A stretch of 64,000 bases of DNA, taken from contig NZ_NOIN01000007.1 in the NCBI RefSeq assembly GCF_014596565.1, forward strand, positions 186,001-250,000, in the 5' to 3' direction. The notes below the pieces were generated by a model, which was given only the letters and a program-made list of their open reading frames with translations, was not told the DNA's origin and ran no database searches. A program made the position numbers and the translations under genes. Each line of letters starts with the position of its first letter. Positions within the stretch are counted from its first letter, which is position 1. This stretch comes from Pseudomonas sp. PSB18. Its GTDB lineage: Bacteria; Pseudomonadota; Gammaproteobacteria; Pseudomonadales; Pseudomonadaceae. Below, one piece after another: positions 27,131 to 34,977 of this stretch.

Positions 27131-27157
27131 TATTTTAAGGCTGAAAAACGCTAAATG

Positions 27158-27177
27158 TGCCCCCAATTTTGCCCCCA
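27158..27177. repeat. Direct repeat TGCCCCCA x2, 12-bp period, left island end
   Basis: TGCCCCCA occurs at 27158-27165 and 27170-27177, separated by 4 bp. The same pair with the same spacing (TGCCCTCA, TGCCCCCA) occurs at 43269-43288 at the other end of the segment. Paired short repeats next to an attachment core look like integrase arm-type sites. Confidence 0.5.
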
Positions 27178-27323
27178 GTCACATGCGCTGCTCGAGCAAT
27201 TGTGAATGCGCGCCTTGGCGGTGATCCACCGCAGTAATTGATCGGCTTCAGTGGTACAACCCCTTTGAAATTGGCAGGTTCGTCCACTTTGCAGATGCTT
27301 ACTGACTGCCAGCCTGCTGCTAT

Positions 27324-27926
27324 CTACTGATGCATCTCCGTCACGGACATAGTGAATACCAACTTCGATCTGCCAGCGTTGGAATAGGAATGGGGGACAT
27401 CGGTTTTGGCCACTGCCGAACTCCCCGCAGGAATGACCAACTCTGTTTCCCCTACCACACATTTCAGCGCGCCTTTTTCCACATGAAACAGCTCAAGCGT
27501 GCCCTGAGGATGCCCCTGTGAAGAGAAGGATTCGCCTGGGTGCATTTCCCAACGCCACAGTTCGATCATATTAGGTCCGGACGTTCCAGCCAGAAGGCGC
27601 GCCGTTCCTCCCAGGTCCCCGGTCCAGAGCGTGGGGATATCTTGGCTGTCGATGATATGGGCGGATGGGGCCTCGCTCACATTGACGATGTCTGCAACGG
27701 ACAGGCCCAGCGCGGCGGCGATTTTGCAAAGGATGCCGATACTGGGGTTCGCCGTACATTTCTCTATTTCAACAACCATTCCTTTGCTCACGCCAGCACG
27801 GCGGGAAAGTTCATCCAACGTGATCTTCTGTGTTTTGCGTGCCTGTTTAAGTGTGCGCGCAACGGCCAGGCTGACGGCATGAGCATCAGCGCCAGGGGTA
27901 GTCGACAGACTGGTATTGGTGGTCAT
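27324..27926 (-). CDS. XRE-family regulator with C-terminal cupin domain
   Basis: Cytoplasmic regulator of 200 residues. A helix-turn-helix of the XRE/cro type covers about residues 20-75 (LDELSRRAGVSKGMVVEIEK, then PSIGILCKIAAALGLSVADIV). A small-molecule-binding cupin domain covers about 115-195 (MHPGESFSSQGHPQGTLELF, then VPHSYSNAG). It is divergent from the B3/B4 editing-protein gene. A 27-bp element in that gap recurs before the threonine-synthase-like gene, making this regulator the natural candidate to bind both. The cupin would sense canavanine, homoserine or a related metabolite, by inference. Confidence 0.87.
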   Translation of the reverse strand: MTTNTSLSTTPGADAHAVSLAVARTLKQARKTQKITLDELSRRAGVSKGMVVEIEKCTANPSIGILCKIAAALGLSVADIVNVSEAPSAHIIDSQDIPTLWTGDLGGTARLLAGTSGPNMIELWRWEMHPGESFSSQGHPQGTLELFHVEKGALKCVVGETELVIPAGSSAVAKTDVPHSYSNAGRSKLVFTMSVTEMHQ

Positions 27927-28013
27927 TGATGAAGGTCATGAGAAAAAAGTGCTGGGATTCTCGGCCTTTATAAGTAGCTCCGTCAATCGGCTCAGCCGTT
28001 ATAGCAGATGATA

Positions 28014-28040
28014 ATGGTCATTATATTGACTTTATTGGTC
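28014..28040 (+). promoter_or_regulatory. 27-bp operator copy 1 (XRE-cupin regulon) overlapping a promoter
   Basis: The site begins ATGGTCATTATATTGAC and ends TTATTGGTC. It matches the copy at 30348-30374 at 23 of 27 positions, with GGTC at both edges. It contains a TTGACT -35-like hexamer, with TAGCAT about 18 bp further as a possible -10. It lies 46 bp before the B3/B4 gene start, in the divergent gap with the regulator gene. Confidence 0.65.
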
Positions 28041-28086
28041 GTCGCTGACTAGCATGAAATGACATTTAGGTTCCTGGAGGTCTTTG

Positions 28087-28782
28087 ATGCTGTCCGTACT
28101 GCCGTTAATCGATCAAGCCGTTGCCGAGCTGGCGCCGGAGTTCAGGGCCCTGAGTATCGTGGTGGAAGCTGCACCACTGGCTCATCCTGAGGTGGCCCAG
28201 GCTGCGCTGGACCGTGCTTGCAAGGCTGTGCAGGAAGGTGGGCCAAGCTGGGGAGAAGGCCATCTGGCTGCATGGGCTGAGACCTTTCGAAAGTTTGGGG
28301 CCAAGCCGCAGCGCACACCTTGTTCAGCTGAAGCGCTGCGTAAACGAGTTTTACGTGACGGCAGCTTGCCTAGCCTGGATCCCATCGTCGATCTCTACAA
28401 CGCAATCAGCATTGAGTACGCCATCCCGGTTGGCGGGGAAAACATTGAAGCCTATGTGGGCTCTCCACGGCTGGTAGTCGCTGATGGCACTGAGCCTTTT
28501 GACACGATGAAAGAGGGTGCTGCTGCCTTCGAGTATCCGGATGCCGGCGAGGTTGTCTGGCGCGATGACAAAGGCGTGACCTGCCGTCGCTGGAATTGGC
28601 GGCAAGGTGTCAGGACCCGTCTCGGTGCTGACGCGAGGAGCATGTGGTTCATTCTGGAGAGTCTGCCGGCGATGCCGCTTGAAGCCTTGACGGAAGCGGG
28701 GGACAAACTCATCGAAGGGTTGCAGCAAATGATGCCAGGCGTCCAGATCGAAAGCTCACTGATTGGTCCTGGGGCCAAATAG
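28087..28782 (+). CDS. ctdA: Stand-alone B3/B4 tRNA-editing domain protein (CtdA-like canavanyl-tRNA deacylase)
   Basis: Protein of 231 residues made almost only of a B3/B4 domain, the editing fold found in phenylalanyl-tRNA synthetase beta. Visible stretches are EALRKRVLRDGSLPSLDPIV, LYNAISIEYAIPVGGEN and VTCRRWNWRQGVRTRL. GGAGG lies 8 bp before the ATG. A free-standing B3/B4 protein, CtdA, was described in canavanine-degrading pseudomonads as hydrolysing canavanyl-tRNA(Arg). The adjacent gamma-lyase, homoserine dehydrogenase and regulators make that role the best reading here. The family match is firm; substrate identity is inferred from context. Confidence 0.8.
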   Translation: MLSVLPLIDQAVAELAPEFRALSIVVEAAPLAHPEVAQAALDRACKAVQEGGPSWGEGHLAAWAETFRKFGAKPQRTPCSAEALRKRVLRDGSLPSLDPIVDLYNAISIEYAIPVGGENIEAYVGSPRLVVADGTEPFDTMKEGAAAFEYPDAGEVVWRDDKGVTCRRWNWRQGVRTRLGADARSMWFILESLPAMPLEALTEAGDKLIEGLQQMMPGVQIESSLIGPGAK

Positions 28783-28811
28783 TCGATAGACCACTGCAAG
28801 GAGTGATGACG

Positions 28812-29705
28812 ATGTTTACCGGTCTTAGTGCATTTCCTCTGACCCCTATGGATGAGCAGGGTGTGGACGAAAATGCTTTTACTTGTCTTGTGCAGCAATT
28901 GGTGGCAGCTAAAGTAGATTCCATCGGGGCTCTAGGATCCACCGGAAGCTATGCGTATCTTTCTCGAGCCGAACGTTCTCGAGTTGCTCAGTTGGCAGTA
29001 GAGGCTGCGGAGGACGTGCCTGTGATGGTGAGCATCGGCGCGCTGCGTACACGCGACGTTTTGCTGCTGGCTGAGGATGCGCAAGCCGTGGGGGTCAAAG
29101 CCTTGCTGCTGCCACCCGTGTCATATCAAAAACTGACTCAGGACGATGTGTTCTCGATGTACGAAATGGTTTCGGCCAACGTCTCAATCCCGCTATGTAT
29201 CTATGACAATCCTGGTACCACTCATTTCGAATTTACCGATGAGTTACACGGGCGTATTGCAGAGCTACCCAATGTCAGCTCAATCAAAATCCCTGGCGTC
29301 CCCGAGGCGCCGCATCTGGCCAGGGAGCGTGTGGTGCGCCTGCGGAAATTGATTCCGAGTCACGTGACTATTGGAATAAGCGGCGATGCGTTTGCCGCTG
29401 TTGGAATGAATGCCGGCTGCGATGCCTGGTATTCGGTCATGGGCGGTTTGTTCCCCAATACGGCGCTCGCCATCACACGAGCAGCATTGTCAGGTGACGC
29501 CTTTGAGGCTATGCGCCTCTCCGAATCCTTGAAGCCGCTTTGGGCATTGTTCAGCCAATTCGGCGGTAGCTTTCGCGTGATAGCCACTGCAGCGGAGCTA
29601 CGCGGTATTACTCACTCTCCGAGCGTGCCTTTGCCGCTTAGAACCATCGAAGGGGAAGGACGCAAGCAAATTGCAGCGGTGATAGACGCGCTCGAATTGA
29701 GCTGA
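28812..29705 (+). CDS. DapA/NAL-family class I aldolase (dihydrodipicolinate synthase-like)
   Basis: Cytoplasmic TIM-barrel lyase of 297 residues. The Schiff-base lysine is in SSIKIPG (about residue 160) and the catalytic Tyr in IYDNPGTT (about 130). The glycine loop reads LGSTGSYAYLS instead of the common GTTGE. AAGGAG stands 8 bp before ATG 28812; ATG codons six bases earlier are too close to it. It follows ctdA by about 30 bp in one unit. Family members condense pyruvate with aldehydes. Aspartate semialdehyde, formed by the homoserine dehydrogenase of this cluster, is the classic DapA partner, so a role in draining that aldehyde is possible but unproven. Confidence 0.85.
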   Translation: MFTGLSAFPLTPMDEQGVDENAFTCLVQQLVAAKVDSIGALGSTGSYAYLSRAERSRVAQLAVEAAEDVPVMVSIGALRTRDVLLLAEDAQAVGVKALLLPPVSYQKLTQDDVFSMYEMVSANVSIPLCIYDNPGTTHFEFTDELHGRIAELPNVSSIKIPGVPEAPHLARERVVRLRKLIPSHVTIGISGDAFAAVGMNAGCDAWYSVMGGLFPNTALAITRAALSGDAFEAMRLSESLKPLWALFSQFGGSFRVIATAAELRGITHSPSVPLPLRTIEGEGRKQIAAVIDALELS

Positions 29706-29760
29706 GCACTGCGGTGAACACTCTGCCTCATCACAGTTGCGGAGGCAGAAATCCAACTGC

Positions 29761-30244
29761 CTACAGTTTCAAAAACGTTGGGAAATGATCTTGGTGTCCC
29801 TCCAGGATTTCCCTGGGAAGGATCGTGCTAACACTTCCTCGATGCTGCAGGCCATGAGAAAGCACGTGAGCAAGGATTTGTTCTTTGGTCATGTTGCCGG
29901 GTTTGCCATCCTTGAAAATAAATTCCACCGGTTCAGACAGCTCCTTTGCAGTGACTGAGTTCGTGTAATCGACAAACCATTGATTTGCCGTTGTGAAAGC
30001 CTCTTCCAACTGACGAATGTCTTGCCGCTGCTCAGTGACGACGTCGTCAAATTCCTCCGGTTTTCCCTGCAGTCTGGCGATGAATAGTTGGTCCACAATA
30101 TTGATGTGCCTGAGCCAATAACAGGCCTTCTTCCATTTCCCCAGGAAACGACTGCGAAATGGGCGCTTTCAAGCACCTGAATAACACATCCTCAGACCAT
30201 GCCTTGTACTGATAAAGCGAGTGCAGCAGATTCTTGGCACACAT
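29761..30244 (-). pseudogene. DinB/YfiT-like protein, frameshifted
   Basis: Two overlapping minus-strand frames together make one DinB-superfamily protein of about 160 residues. The first part starts MCAKNLLHSLYQYKAWSEDV and runs to about 30140. The second continues RHINIVDQLFIARLQGKPEE to the stop at 29761 and carries the conserved HVLSHGLQHRGSVS metal-site histidines. A single-base shift near 30135 joins them, so the gene is disrupted or the base call is wrong. It lies against the direction of the surrounding cluster and has no evident link to it. DinB-fold proteins are often thiol-dependent or metal-dependent transferases. Confidence 0.7.
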
Positions 30245-30347
30245 GGTGTTCTCCCATTTCTAAGCATTGTCGGCCCTCGCACATCCCATGGGCTTGGACA
30301 AAAGGGGGGTTCGTGTAACGGGAACGGAGTACCGTTAGCGAGGTATG

Positions 30348-30374
30348 ATGGTCGATATATTGACTTTTATGGTC
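30348..30374 (+). promoter_or_regulatory. 27-bp operator copy 2 (XRE-cupin regulon)
   Basis: Begins ATGGTCGATATATTGAC and ends TTTATGGTC. It is identical to copy 1 at 28014-28040 at 23 of 27 bases, including both GGTC edges and the TTGACT core. It lies about 108 bp before the threonine-synthase-like gene, in the gap after the reversed DinB relic. It probably marks a second promoter under the XRE-cupin regulator. Confidence 0.65.
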
Positions 30375-30482
30375 ATTGGTATGAAGCTGGATCAAAGGCG
30401 ATTAACGCTACCGCATTGAATTCCGGAGAAGCCCCAGCTTGCAGGTGGCCGGCTCGGAAATGGCTTGAGGGTGTCTTGGATC

Positions 30483-31886
30483 ATGAAATACGTCAGCACA
30501 CGGACCCCAGGTAGAACGTACGAATTCAGCGAGGTGCTGATGGGGGCGTACGCGCCTGACGGTGGCTTGTACGTGCCGCACAAGGTTCCCCGCTTCAAAA
30601 AGGAGGAGCTCTCAAAGCTCGAATGGTTGCCCTTCCATGAATTGGCTCGCTACGTAATCGAGCCCTTTCTGGGGGGATGGATCGAGCAGGATCTGTTGTC
30701 TCGGATGCTTGAGGAGATTTTTGATTGTTTTAAAAGCAACGCAGTGACACCGCTGTACCAGACCGCAAGTAACGAGTGGATACTCGAATTGTTTCATGGG
30801 CCGTCAGGCGTCTACCAAGACGTTGGCCTTCAGTTGATGTCTCGCTTTATCGATCATGATTTACTCAGGTCTGGTAAGAAGGCGCTGATTATAGGTTGTA
30901 CAGGTGGAGATACTGGCGCCGCAGCAATAAAAGCATTTTCGGGAATGAAGGGCGTTACGTTGTTGGTATTGCATCCTTCCATGGGGTTAACGGCGGAGGA
31001 TCGCCTACGCTTACTGGGTACGCACGAAGATAATGTTGTGAATGTTGCGGTCGACGGAGACTATTCTGATTGTCATCGTTTGTGTGAGCAGTTCCTGAAA
31101 CAAAGTAGTAATGCACGGCAGCATCTTATTTCGTTTAACTCAGTGCACTGGGTTCGCGTACTTGCGCACCTCTCCTTCTATTTCTATTCTGCTCTTCAGC
31201 TCGGTGCGCCTAAAAGAGAGATTGCTTTCAGTGTCCCGACTGGAAATTTTGGCGCCCTGTACGCTGGTTATATTGCCAAGCAAATGGGACTGCCGATTCG
31301 ACAGCTTATCGTTGCCACGAATGCTAACGCCGGACTGCATAACTTTCTCCAATCAAATCTGTACAGTCGAAATGAAATTCGTGCTACCAAAATTCCCACT
31401 ATGAATGTTTCATTAGCCTCTAATTTTGAGCGCCTACAGTGGAGCATTTTAAATCGATGCGGAGAAAAAGTAGCTCGTAATATGCAGTTGCTAGAAGGTG
31501 AGGGAACTATTCAGTTAGCGCAGGATGAATGGTTGGATGCACGCAAACTGTTTGACTCACTGGCTGTGGACGATGCAGACGCATTCAGTTGTATTCATGA
31601 GGTCTTTGCAGAGAGTGGATATCTGGTCAGTCCCAATACCGCTATCGGCTTGCGCGCTGCACGTGTAAGCAGACGCAGCTTGATGATCCCCATGATTTGC
31701 CTGGCAACCACACATCCGTCGAAAGTTGGCACTGCAACCCAAAAGTCAGAGATTGTTGGCTACCTAAATACAATTGGTGTTCCTGTAGTTGCTGAACAAG
31801 ACTGTACTTCAATTCCCAACGACGTCAGGTCGCTGATCTCACTGGTCAGGGCATTATCAAAAGACACGGAGTCTCACTCGTTATAA
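30483..31886 (+). CDS. Threonine synthase-like protein lacking the PLP lysine
   Basis: Protein of 467 residues of the threonine synthase family (fold type II). The N-terminal MKYVSTRTPGRTYEFSEVL and the phosphate-loop-like VPTGNFGALYAGYIAKQMGL are clear family marks. The PLP-binding lysine, normally in FHGPTLAFKD, is replaced: the sequence reads FHGPSGVYQDVGLQ, with codon CAA giving Gln112. Nearby signature segments also drift (GCTGGDTGAA, FNSVHWVRVLAHL). It is therefore unlikely to be a normal threonine synthase. The coding region is AT-richer than its neighbours. The Lrp-type regulator gene follows 14 bp downstream. A sensor, binding or altered catalytic role on homoserine derivatives is conjecture. 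Confidence 0.85.
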   Translation: MKYVSTRTPGRTYEFSEVLMGAYAPDGGLYVPHKVPRFKKEELSKLEWLPFHELARYVIEPFLGGWIEQDLLSRMLEEIFDCFKSNAVTPLYQTASNEWILELFHGPSGVYQDVGLQLMSRFIDHDLLRSGKKALIIGCTGGDTGAAAIKAFSGMKGVTLLVLHPSMGLTAEDRLRLLGTHEDNVVNVAVDGDYSDCHRLCEQFLKQSSNARQHLISFNSVHWVRVLAHLSFYFYSALQLGAPKREIAFSVPTGNFGALYAGYIAKQMGLPIRQLIVATNANAGLHNFLQSNLYSRNEIRATKIPTMNVSLASNFERLQWSILNRCGEKVARNMQLLEGEGTIQLAQDEWLDARKLFDSLAVDDADAFSCIHEVFAESGYLVSPNTAIGLRAARVSRRSLMIPMICLATTHPSKVGTATQKSEIVGYLNTIGVPVVAEQDCTSIPNDVRSLISLVRALSKDTESHSL

Positions 31887-31900
31887 GTCCGGAGCCAGAG

Positions 31901-32338
31901 ATGAAGCGTGTTTTAGATAAAGTTGATGAAAAGATTTTGGAGGAGCTAACTCGCAATGCACGGTTGGCCCACAACGATATTGCCCTAAAAGTGAATTTAT
32001 CCAGGAACGCAGTCAGGCTGCGGATTGAGCGATTGGAGCGCGATGGGTATGTCCGAGGCTACACAATTATTAAAGGTATGCCTTCAGCTGATGCAGGACC
32101 CATTAATGCATTAATCTTCGTTTATCGTAAAGATCGTATGCGAGATTCAGAAGTTGTTCGCTCCGTTGGTGCAATGCCTGAAGTTATTTCCTGCAATGTG
32201 ATGAGTGGCGACCTCGATATTGTACTGACGGTTCAGGCGATGAATGCAGATCGTATCCACAGGGTATGGAGTGAGATCTCGACGCTGCCGGGAGTCCTGA
32301 ATACCGTAACGTCTTTTGTTCTGTCGAGCACAAAATAG
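31901..32338 (+). CDS. Lrp/AsnC-family regulator
   Basis: Regulator of 145 residues with an AsnC HTH (LDKVDEKILEELTRNARLAH, then NLSRNAVRLRIERLERDGYV) and a RAM effector domain (EVISCNVMSGDLDIVLTVQA). GGAG lies 9 bp before the ATG. It follows the threonine-synthase-like gene closely and is immediately upstream of a 47-bp DNA element repeated before the ABC transporter operon. It is one of two candidates, with the Lrp at 39911, to bind that element. Confidence 0.88.
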   Translation: MKRVLDKVDEKILEELTRNARLAHNDIALKVNLSRNAVRLRIERLERDGYVRGYTIIKGMPSADAGPINALIFVYRKDRMRDSEVVRSVGAMPEVISCNVMSGDLDIVLTVQAMNADRIHRVWSEISTLPGVLNTVTSFVLSSTK

Positions 32339-32355
32339 CAAGTTGCGCTGTTGTA

Positions 32356-32402
32356 CGAGCATTTTGCTCGCAACAACGTTCTGTTTGCCATATTCGTAAA
32401 GT
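32356..32402 (+). promoter_or_regulatory. 47-bp repeated regulatory element, copy 1
   Basis: Starts with the perfect palindrome CGAGCATTTTGCTCG, then AACGTTC, and ends TTTGCCATATTCGTAAAGT. It matches the copy at 36646-36692 at 42 of 47 bases. It lies between the Lrp stop and the GTG start of the homoserine dehydrogenase. Position and symmetry suggest an operator, most likely for an Lrp/AsnC protein. Confidence 0.7.
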
Positions 32403-32455
32403 TAAGTTGGCGGCTTACTATCTCAGCACCACAACATAACAATGAGAACCCTGTC

Positions 32456-33505
32456 GTGACTGAATACAAAATTGCATTGCTTGGATTTGGTGGCGTTAAC
32501 CGCGCGCTGACCCAGCTTATTGCCGATAAGAATTCGCGTTGGGCCGATGAATTAGGTTTTACCTTGAAGATTGTCGGTGTCAGTGACCTTTACCTCGGTT
32601 CGATCATTAACAAAGACGGCCTGGACGCTCGTGAATTGGCAGCAGTGCCTGCTGCTAAAGGCAGTTTCAGGACCCTGGCCGGCGGGACTGCTGAGCCGGC
32701 AAACGAAACCGTTATCCGCTTCTCTGGCGCCGATATTGTCGCTGAGGCAACGTTCACCAATCCTGTGGATGGTGAACCGGCTACGACCTTCTGCCGCTGG
32801 GCTCTGGAAAAGGGCGTCAGTGTGGTGACCACCAACAAAGGGCCCGTGGCGCTGCATGCACAAAGCTTGAAGACGCTGGCCGATAGCACCGGCGCCCGCT
32901 TTGAATTTGAAGGTTCTGTCATGAGCGGGACCCCGGTTATCCGTTTGGCCAAGGAGTCACTGGCAGGCTCGGAAATCACCGGCTTCAAGGGGATCCTCAA
33001 CGGTACTTCAAACTTTGTCCTCTCCAGCATGGAGACGGGGTTGGACTTCTCCAGTGCTGTCGCAAAAGCGCAGGAATTGGGGTATGCCGAAGCTGACCCA
33101 ACAGCGGATGTAGAAGGGCACGATGTGCGCTTGAAGGTTGTCATCCTCGCCAATGAACTGCTAGGCGCAAAACTCAAACCAAGCGACGTCCTGTGCAAAG
33201 GGATTTCTGAAATCACGGCCAAGGATATTGCCGAGGCGACGAAAGCAAATGCCCGCTGGAAGCTGATTGGCAGCGCAGAGAAACGGAGCGATGGTTCGAT
33301 TTCAGCATCAGTGAGTCCGAAGCTCTTGCCGGCGAGCGACGCGCTCTCAGCCGTGAGCGGAGCCACCAACGCAATTACCTTCAACACGGCCATTCTCGGT
33401 CCCGTCACTGTAGTGGGTGCGGGGGCAGGTCGTTTTGAAACCGCATTTGCCTTGCTCGCCGACATCGTAAGCATCCACAACCACAAAACCACGTCAGGTA
33501 AGTAA
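32456..33505 (+). CDS. Homoserine dehydrogenase, short form without ACT domain
   Basis: NAD(P)-dependent oxidoreductase of 349 residues. The nucleotide-binding motif IALLGFGGVNRAL opens the protein, with VVTTNKGPVALHA and the homoserine-domain signature GFKGILNGTSNFVLSSME, then AEADPTADVEGHDVRLK. A GTG start at 32456 is chosen; upstream in-frame codons would run through the 47-bp element. It lacks the regulatory ACT domain of biosynthetic Hom proteins, which suits a catabolic role oxidising homoserine to aspartate semialdehyde. The aldehyde dehydrogenase gene begins two bases after its stop. Confidence 0.85.
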   Translation: MTEYKIALLGFGGVNRALTQLIADKNSRWADELGFTLKIVGVSDLYLGSIINKDGLDARELAAVPAAKGSFRTLAGGTAEPANETVIRFSGADIVAEATFTNPVDGEPATTFCRWALEKGVSVVTTNKGPVALHAQSLKTLADSTGARFEFEGSVMSGTPVIRLAKESLAGSEITGFKGILNGTSNFVLSSMETGLDFSSAVAKAQELGYAEADPTADVEGHDVRLKVVILANELLGAKLKPSDVLCKGISEITAKDIAEATKANARWKLIGSAEKRSDGSISASVSPKLLPASDALSAVSGATNAITFNTAILGPVTVVGAGAGRFETAFALLADIVSIHNHKTTSGK

Positions 33506-33507
33506 TC

Positions 33508-34926
33508 ATGAATAGCTTGAGTCTCTCGCTCGCTGCTGATTATAAGGCCATTACGGTGCTCAGCCCGTTTGACGGCAGCAAAGTGGGTGAAGTGGCAGAC
33601 ATACCCGCATCATCCGCTACCACGATAGTTGACACCGCCATTTTAGGTGCCTTGATTGCCAAGGATCTGCCACGCCATGAGCGTGCGCGTATCTTGGAAA
33701 AGGCCGCAAGCTCAGTCGAGCGTGACAAGGACTCCTTTGCCAAACTGATCGTCGCGGAGTCAGGAAAAACGCTGAAGCAGGCGCGAAAGGAGGTGTTGCG
33801 ATGCGTCAATACCTTGAAGTTGTCTGCCGAAGAAGCCAAGCGCAATGCCGGTGAAGTCATTCCTTTTGACGCCTATGTCGGGTCTGAATCCCGTCAGGGC
33901 TGGTTCACCCGTGAACCGTTGGGCGTCATCGTTGCCATCACCCCTTACAACGACCCGCTTAACCTGGTCGCGCATAAATTGGGGCCTGCCATTGCAGGAG
34001 GAAATGCAGTTGTTCTCAAGCCGTCTGAGCTCACACCGCTATCAGCGATCAAGCTGGTGGAGTGCTTGATCGACGCGGGTCTGCCTCCGGTTGTTGTCAC
34101 CGTTGCAACAGGCGGCGCCGCCCTGGGCAAGGCTCTTGTGGCCCACCGTGCGGTGCGCATGGTGTCTTTCACCGGCGGCTTTGTCACGGGTGAGCAGATC
34201 GCTCGTATAGCTGGCCTCAAGAAGCTAGCGATGGACCTTGGCGGTAATGCGCCGGTCATCGTGATGGCTGATTGTGATTTGGATGAAACCGTTGATTCAT
34301 GCGTGTCGGGGGCTTTCTGGGCGGCCGGACAAAACTGCATCGGTACCCAACGGATCCTCATCGAGGCCTCACTCTATGAAGCCTTCAAAACGCGCTTTAT
34401 TGAACAGACCTCTAAGTTGATCGTCGGTAACCCTGCAGATGAGCAGACGGATGTAGGGCCGATGATTACCGAGGCGTCAGCCAAGCGTACCGAGGAAGTG
34501 GTCAATGACGCCATTGCCAAAGGCGCCACGTTGTTGTTTGGCAACACATGTAACGGCTCGCTCTATTCACCTACCGTGCTGGAAGGCGTCGACCGCCAAT
34601 GCAAGTTGTGGTGCGAAGAGGTGTTCAGTCCGGTAGTCATCCTTCAGAGCGTCGCCTCCCTGGATGAGGCATTGGCGCTGGCTAACGAACCTGAATACAG
34701 CCTGCATGCTGGGATCTTCACCAGCAATCTAAAGGTTGCAATGACCGCCGCTAAACGACTGGAGGCGGGCGGGGTGATGATCAACGACTCTTCCGACTAC
34801 CGTTTTGATGCAATGCCTTTCGGCGGCTTCAAGTACGGGAGCATGGGTCGTGAGGGCGTACGTTTCGCTTACGAAGACATGACGCAACCCAAGGTCGTTT
34901 GCATTAACGGTGTGAGTGGAAGCTAA
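33508..34926 (+). CDS. Aldehyde dehydrogenase (putative aspartate-semialdehyde oxidising)
   Basis: NAD(P)-dependent aldehyde dehydrogenase of 472 residues. The catalytic Cys277 is in GQNCIGTQR, and the nucleotide-binding segment includes VVLKPSELTPLSA and SFTGG. The general-base position is unusual: the motif normally LELGG reads MDLGG, so Asp243 stands where Glu is standard, exactly 34 residues before the Cys. The protein resembles lactaldehyde/succinate-semialdehyde-type enzymes. Placed directly after a homoserine dehydrogenase, it most likely oxidises aspartate semialdehyde to aspartate without phosphorylation. That assignment is by context. Confidence 0.85.
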   Translation: MNSLSLSLAADYKAITVLSPFDGSKVGEVADIPASSATTIVDTAILGALIAKDLPRHERARILEKAASSVERDKDSFAKLIVAESGKTLKQARKEVLRCVNTLKLSAEEAKRNAGEVIPFDAYVGSESRQGWFTREPLGVIVAITPYNDPLNLVAHKLGPAIAGGNAVVLKPSELTPLSAIKLVECLIDAGLPPVVVTVATGGAALGKALVAHRAVRMVSFTGGFVTGEQIARIAGLKKLAMDLGGNAPVIVMADCDLDETVDSCVSGAFWAAGQNCIGTQRILIEASLYEAFKTRFIEQTSKLIVGNPADEQTDVGPMITEASAKRTEEVVNDAIAKGATLLFGNTCNGSLYSPTVLEGVDRQCKLWCEEVFSPVVILQSVASLDEALALANEPEYSLHAGIFTSNLKVAMTAAKRLEAGGVMINDSSDYRFDAMPFGGFKYGSMGREGVRFAYEDMTQPKVVCINGVSGS

Positions 34927-34977
34927 GCAACTCTCTCAACTCAAGAATGAAACACACAACAATAAAGAGGAAACGAC

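Noticed and set aside
26870..27154. Plus-strand 94-codon gene ending near the TGCCCCCA repeats
   Set aside because: Its C-terminal part is antisense to the orphan lysR tail, and there is no ribosome site or family match; treated as chance frame in relic DNA.
27158..27177. Start of a CRISPR-like array
   Set aside because: Only two 8-bp units with 4-bp gaps; no spacers and no cas genes.
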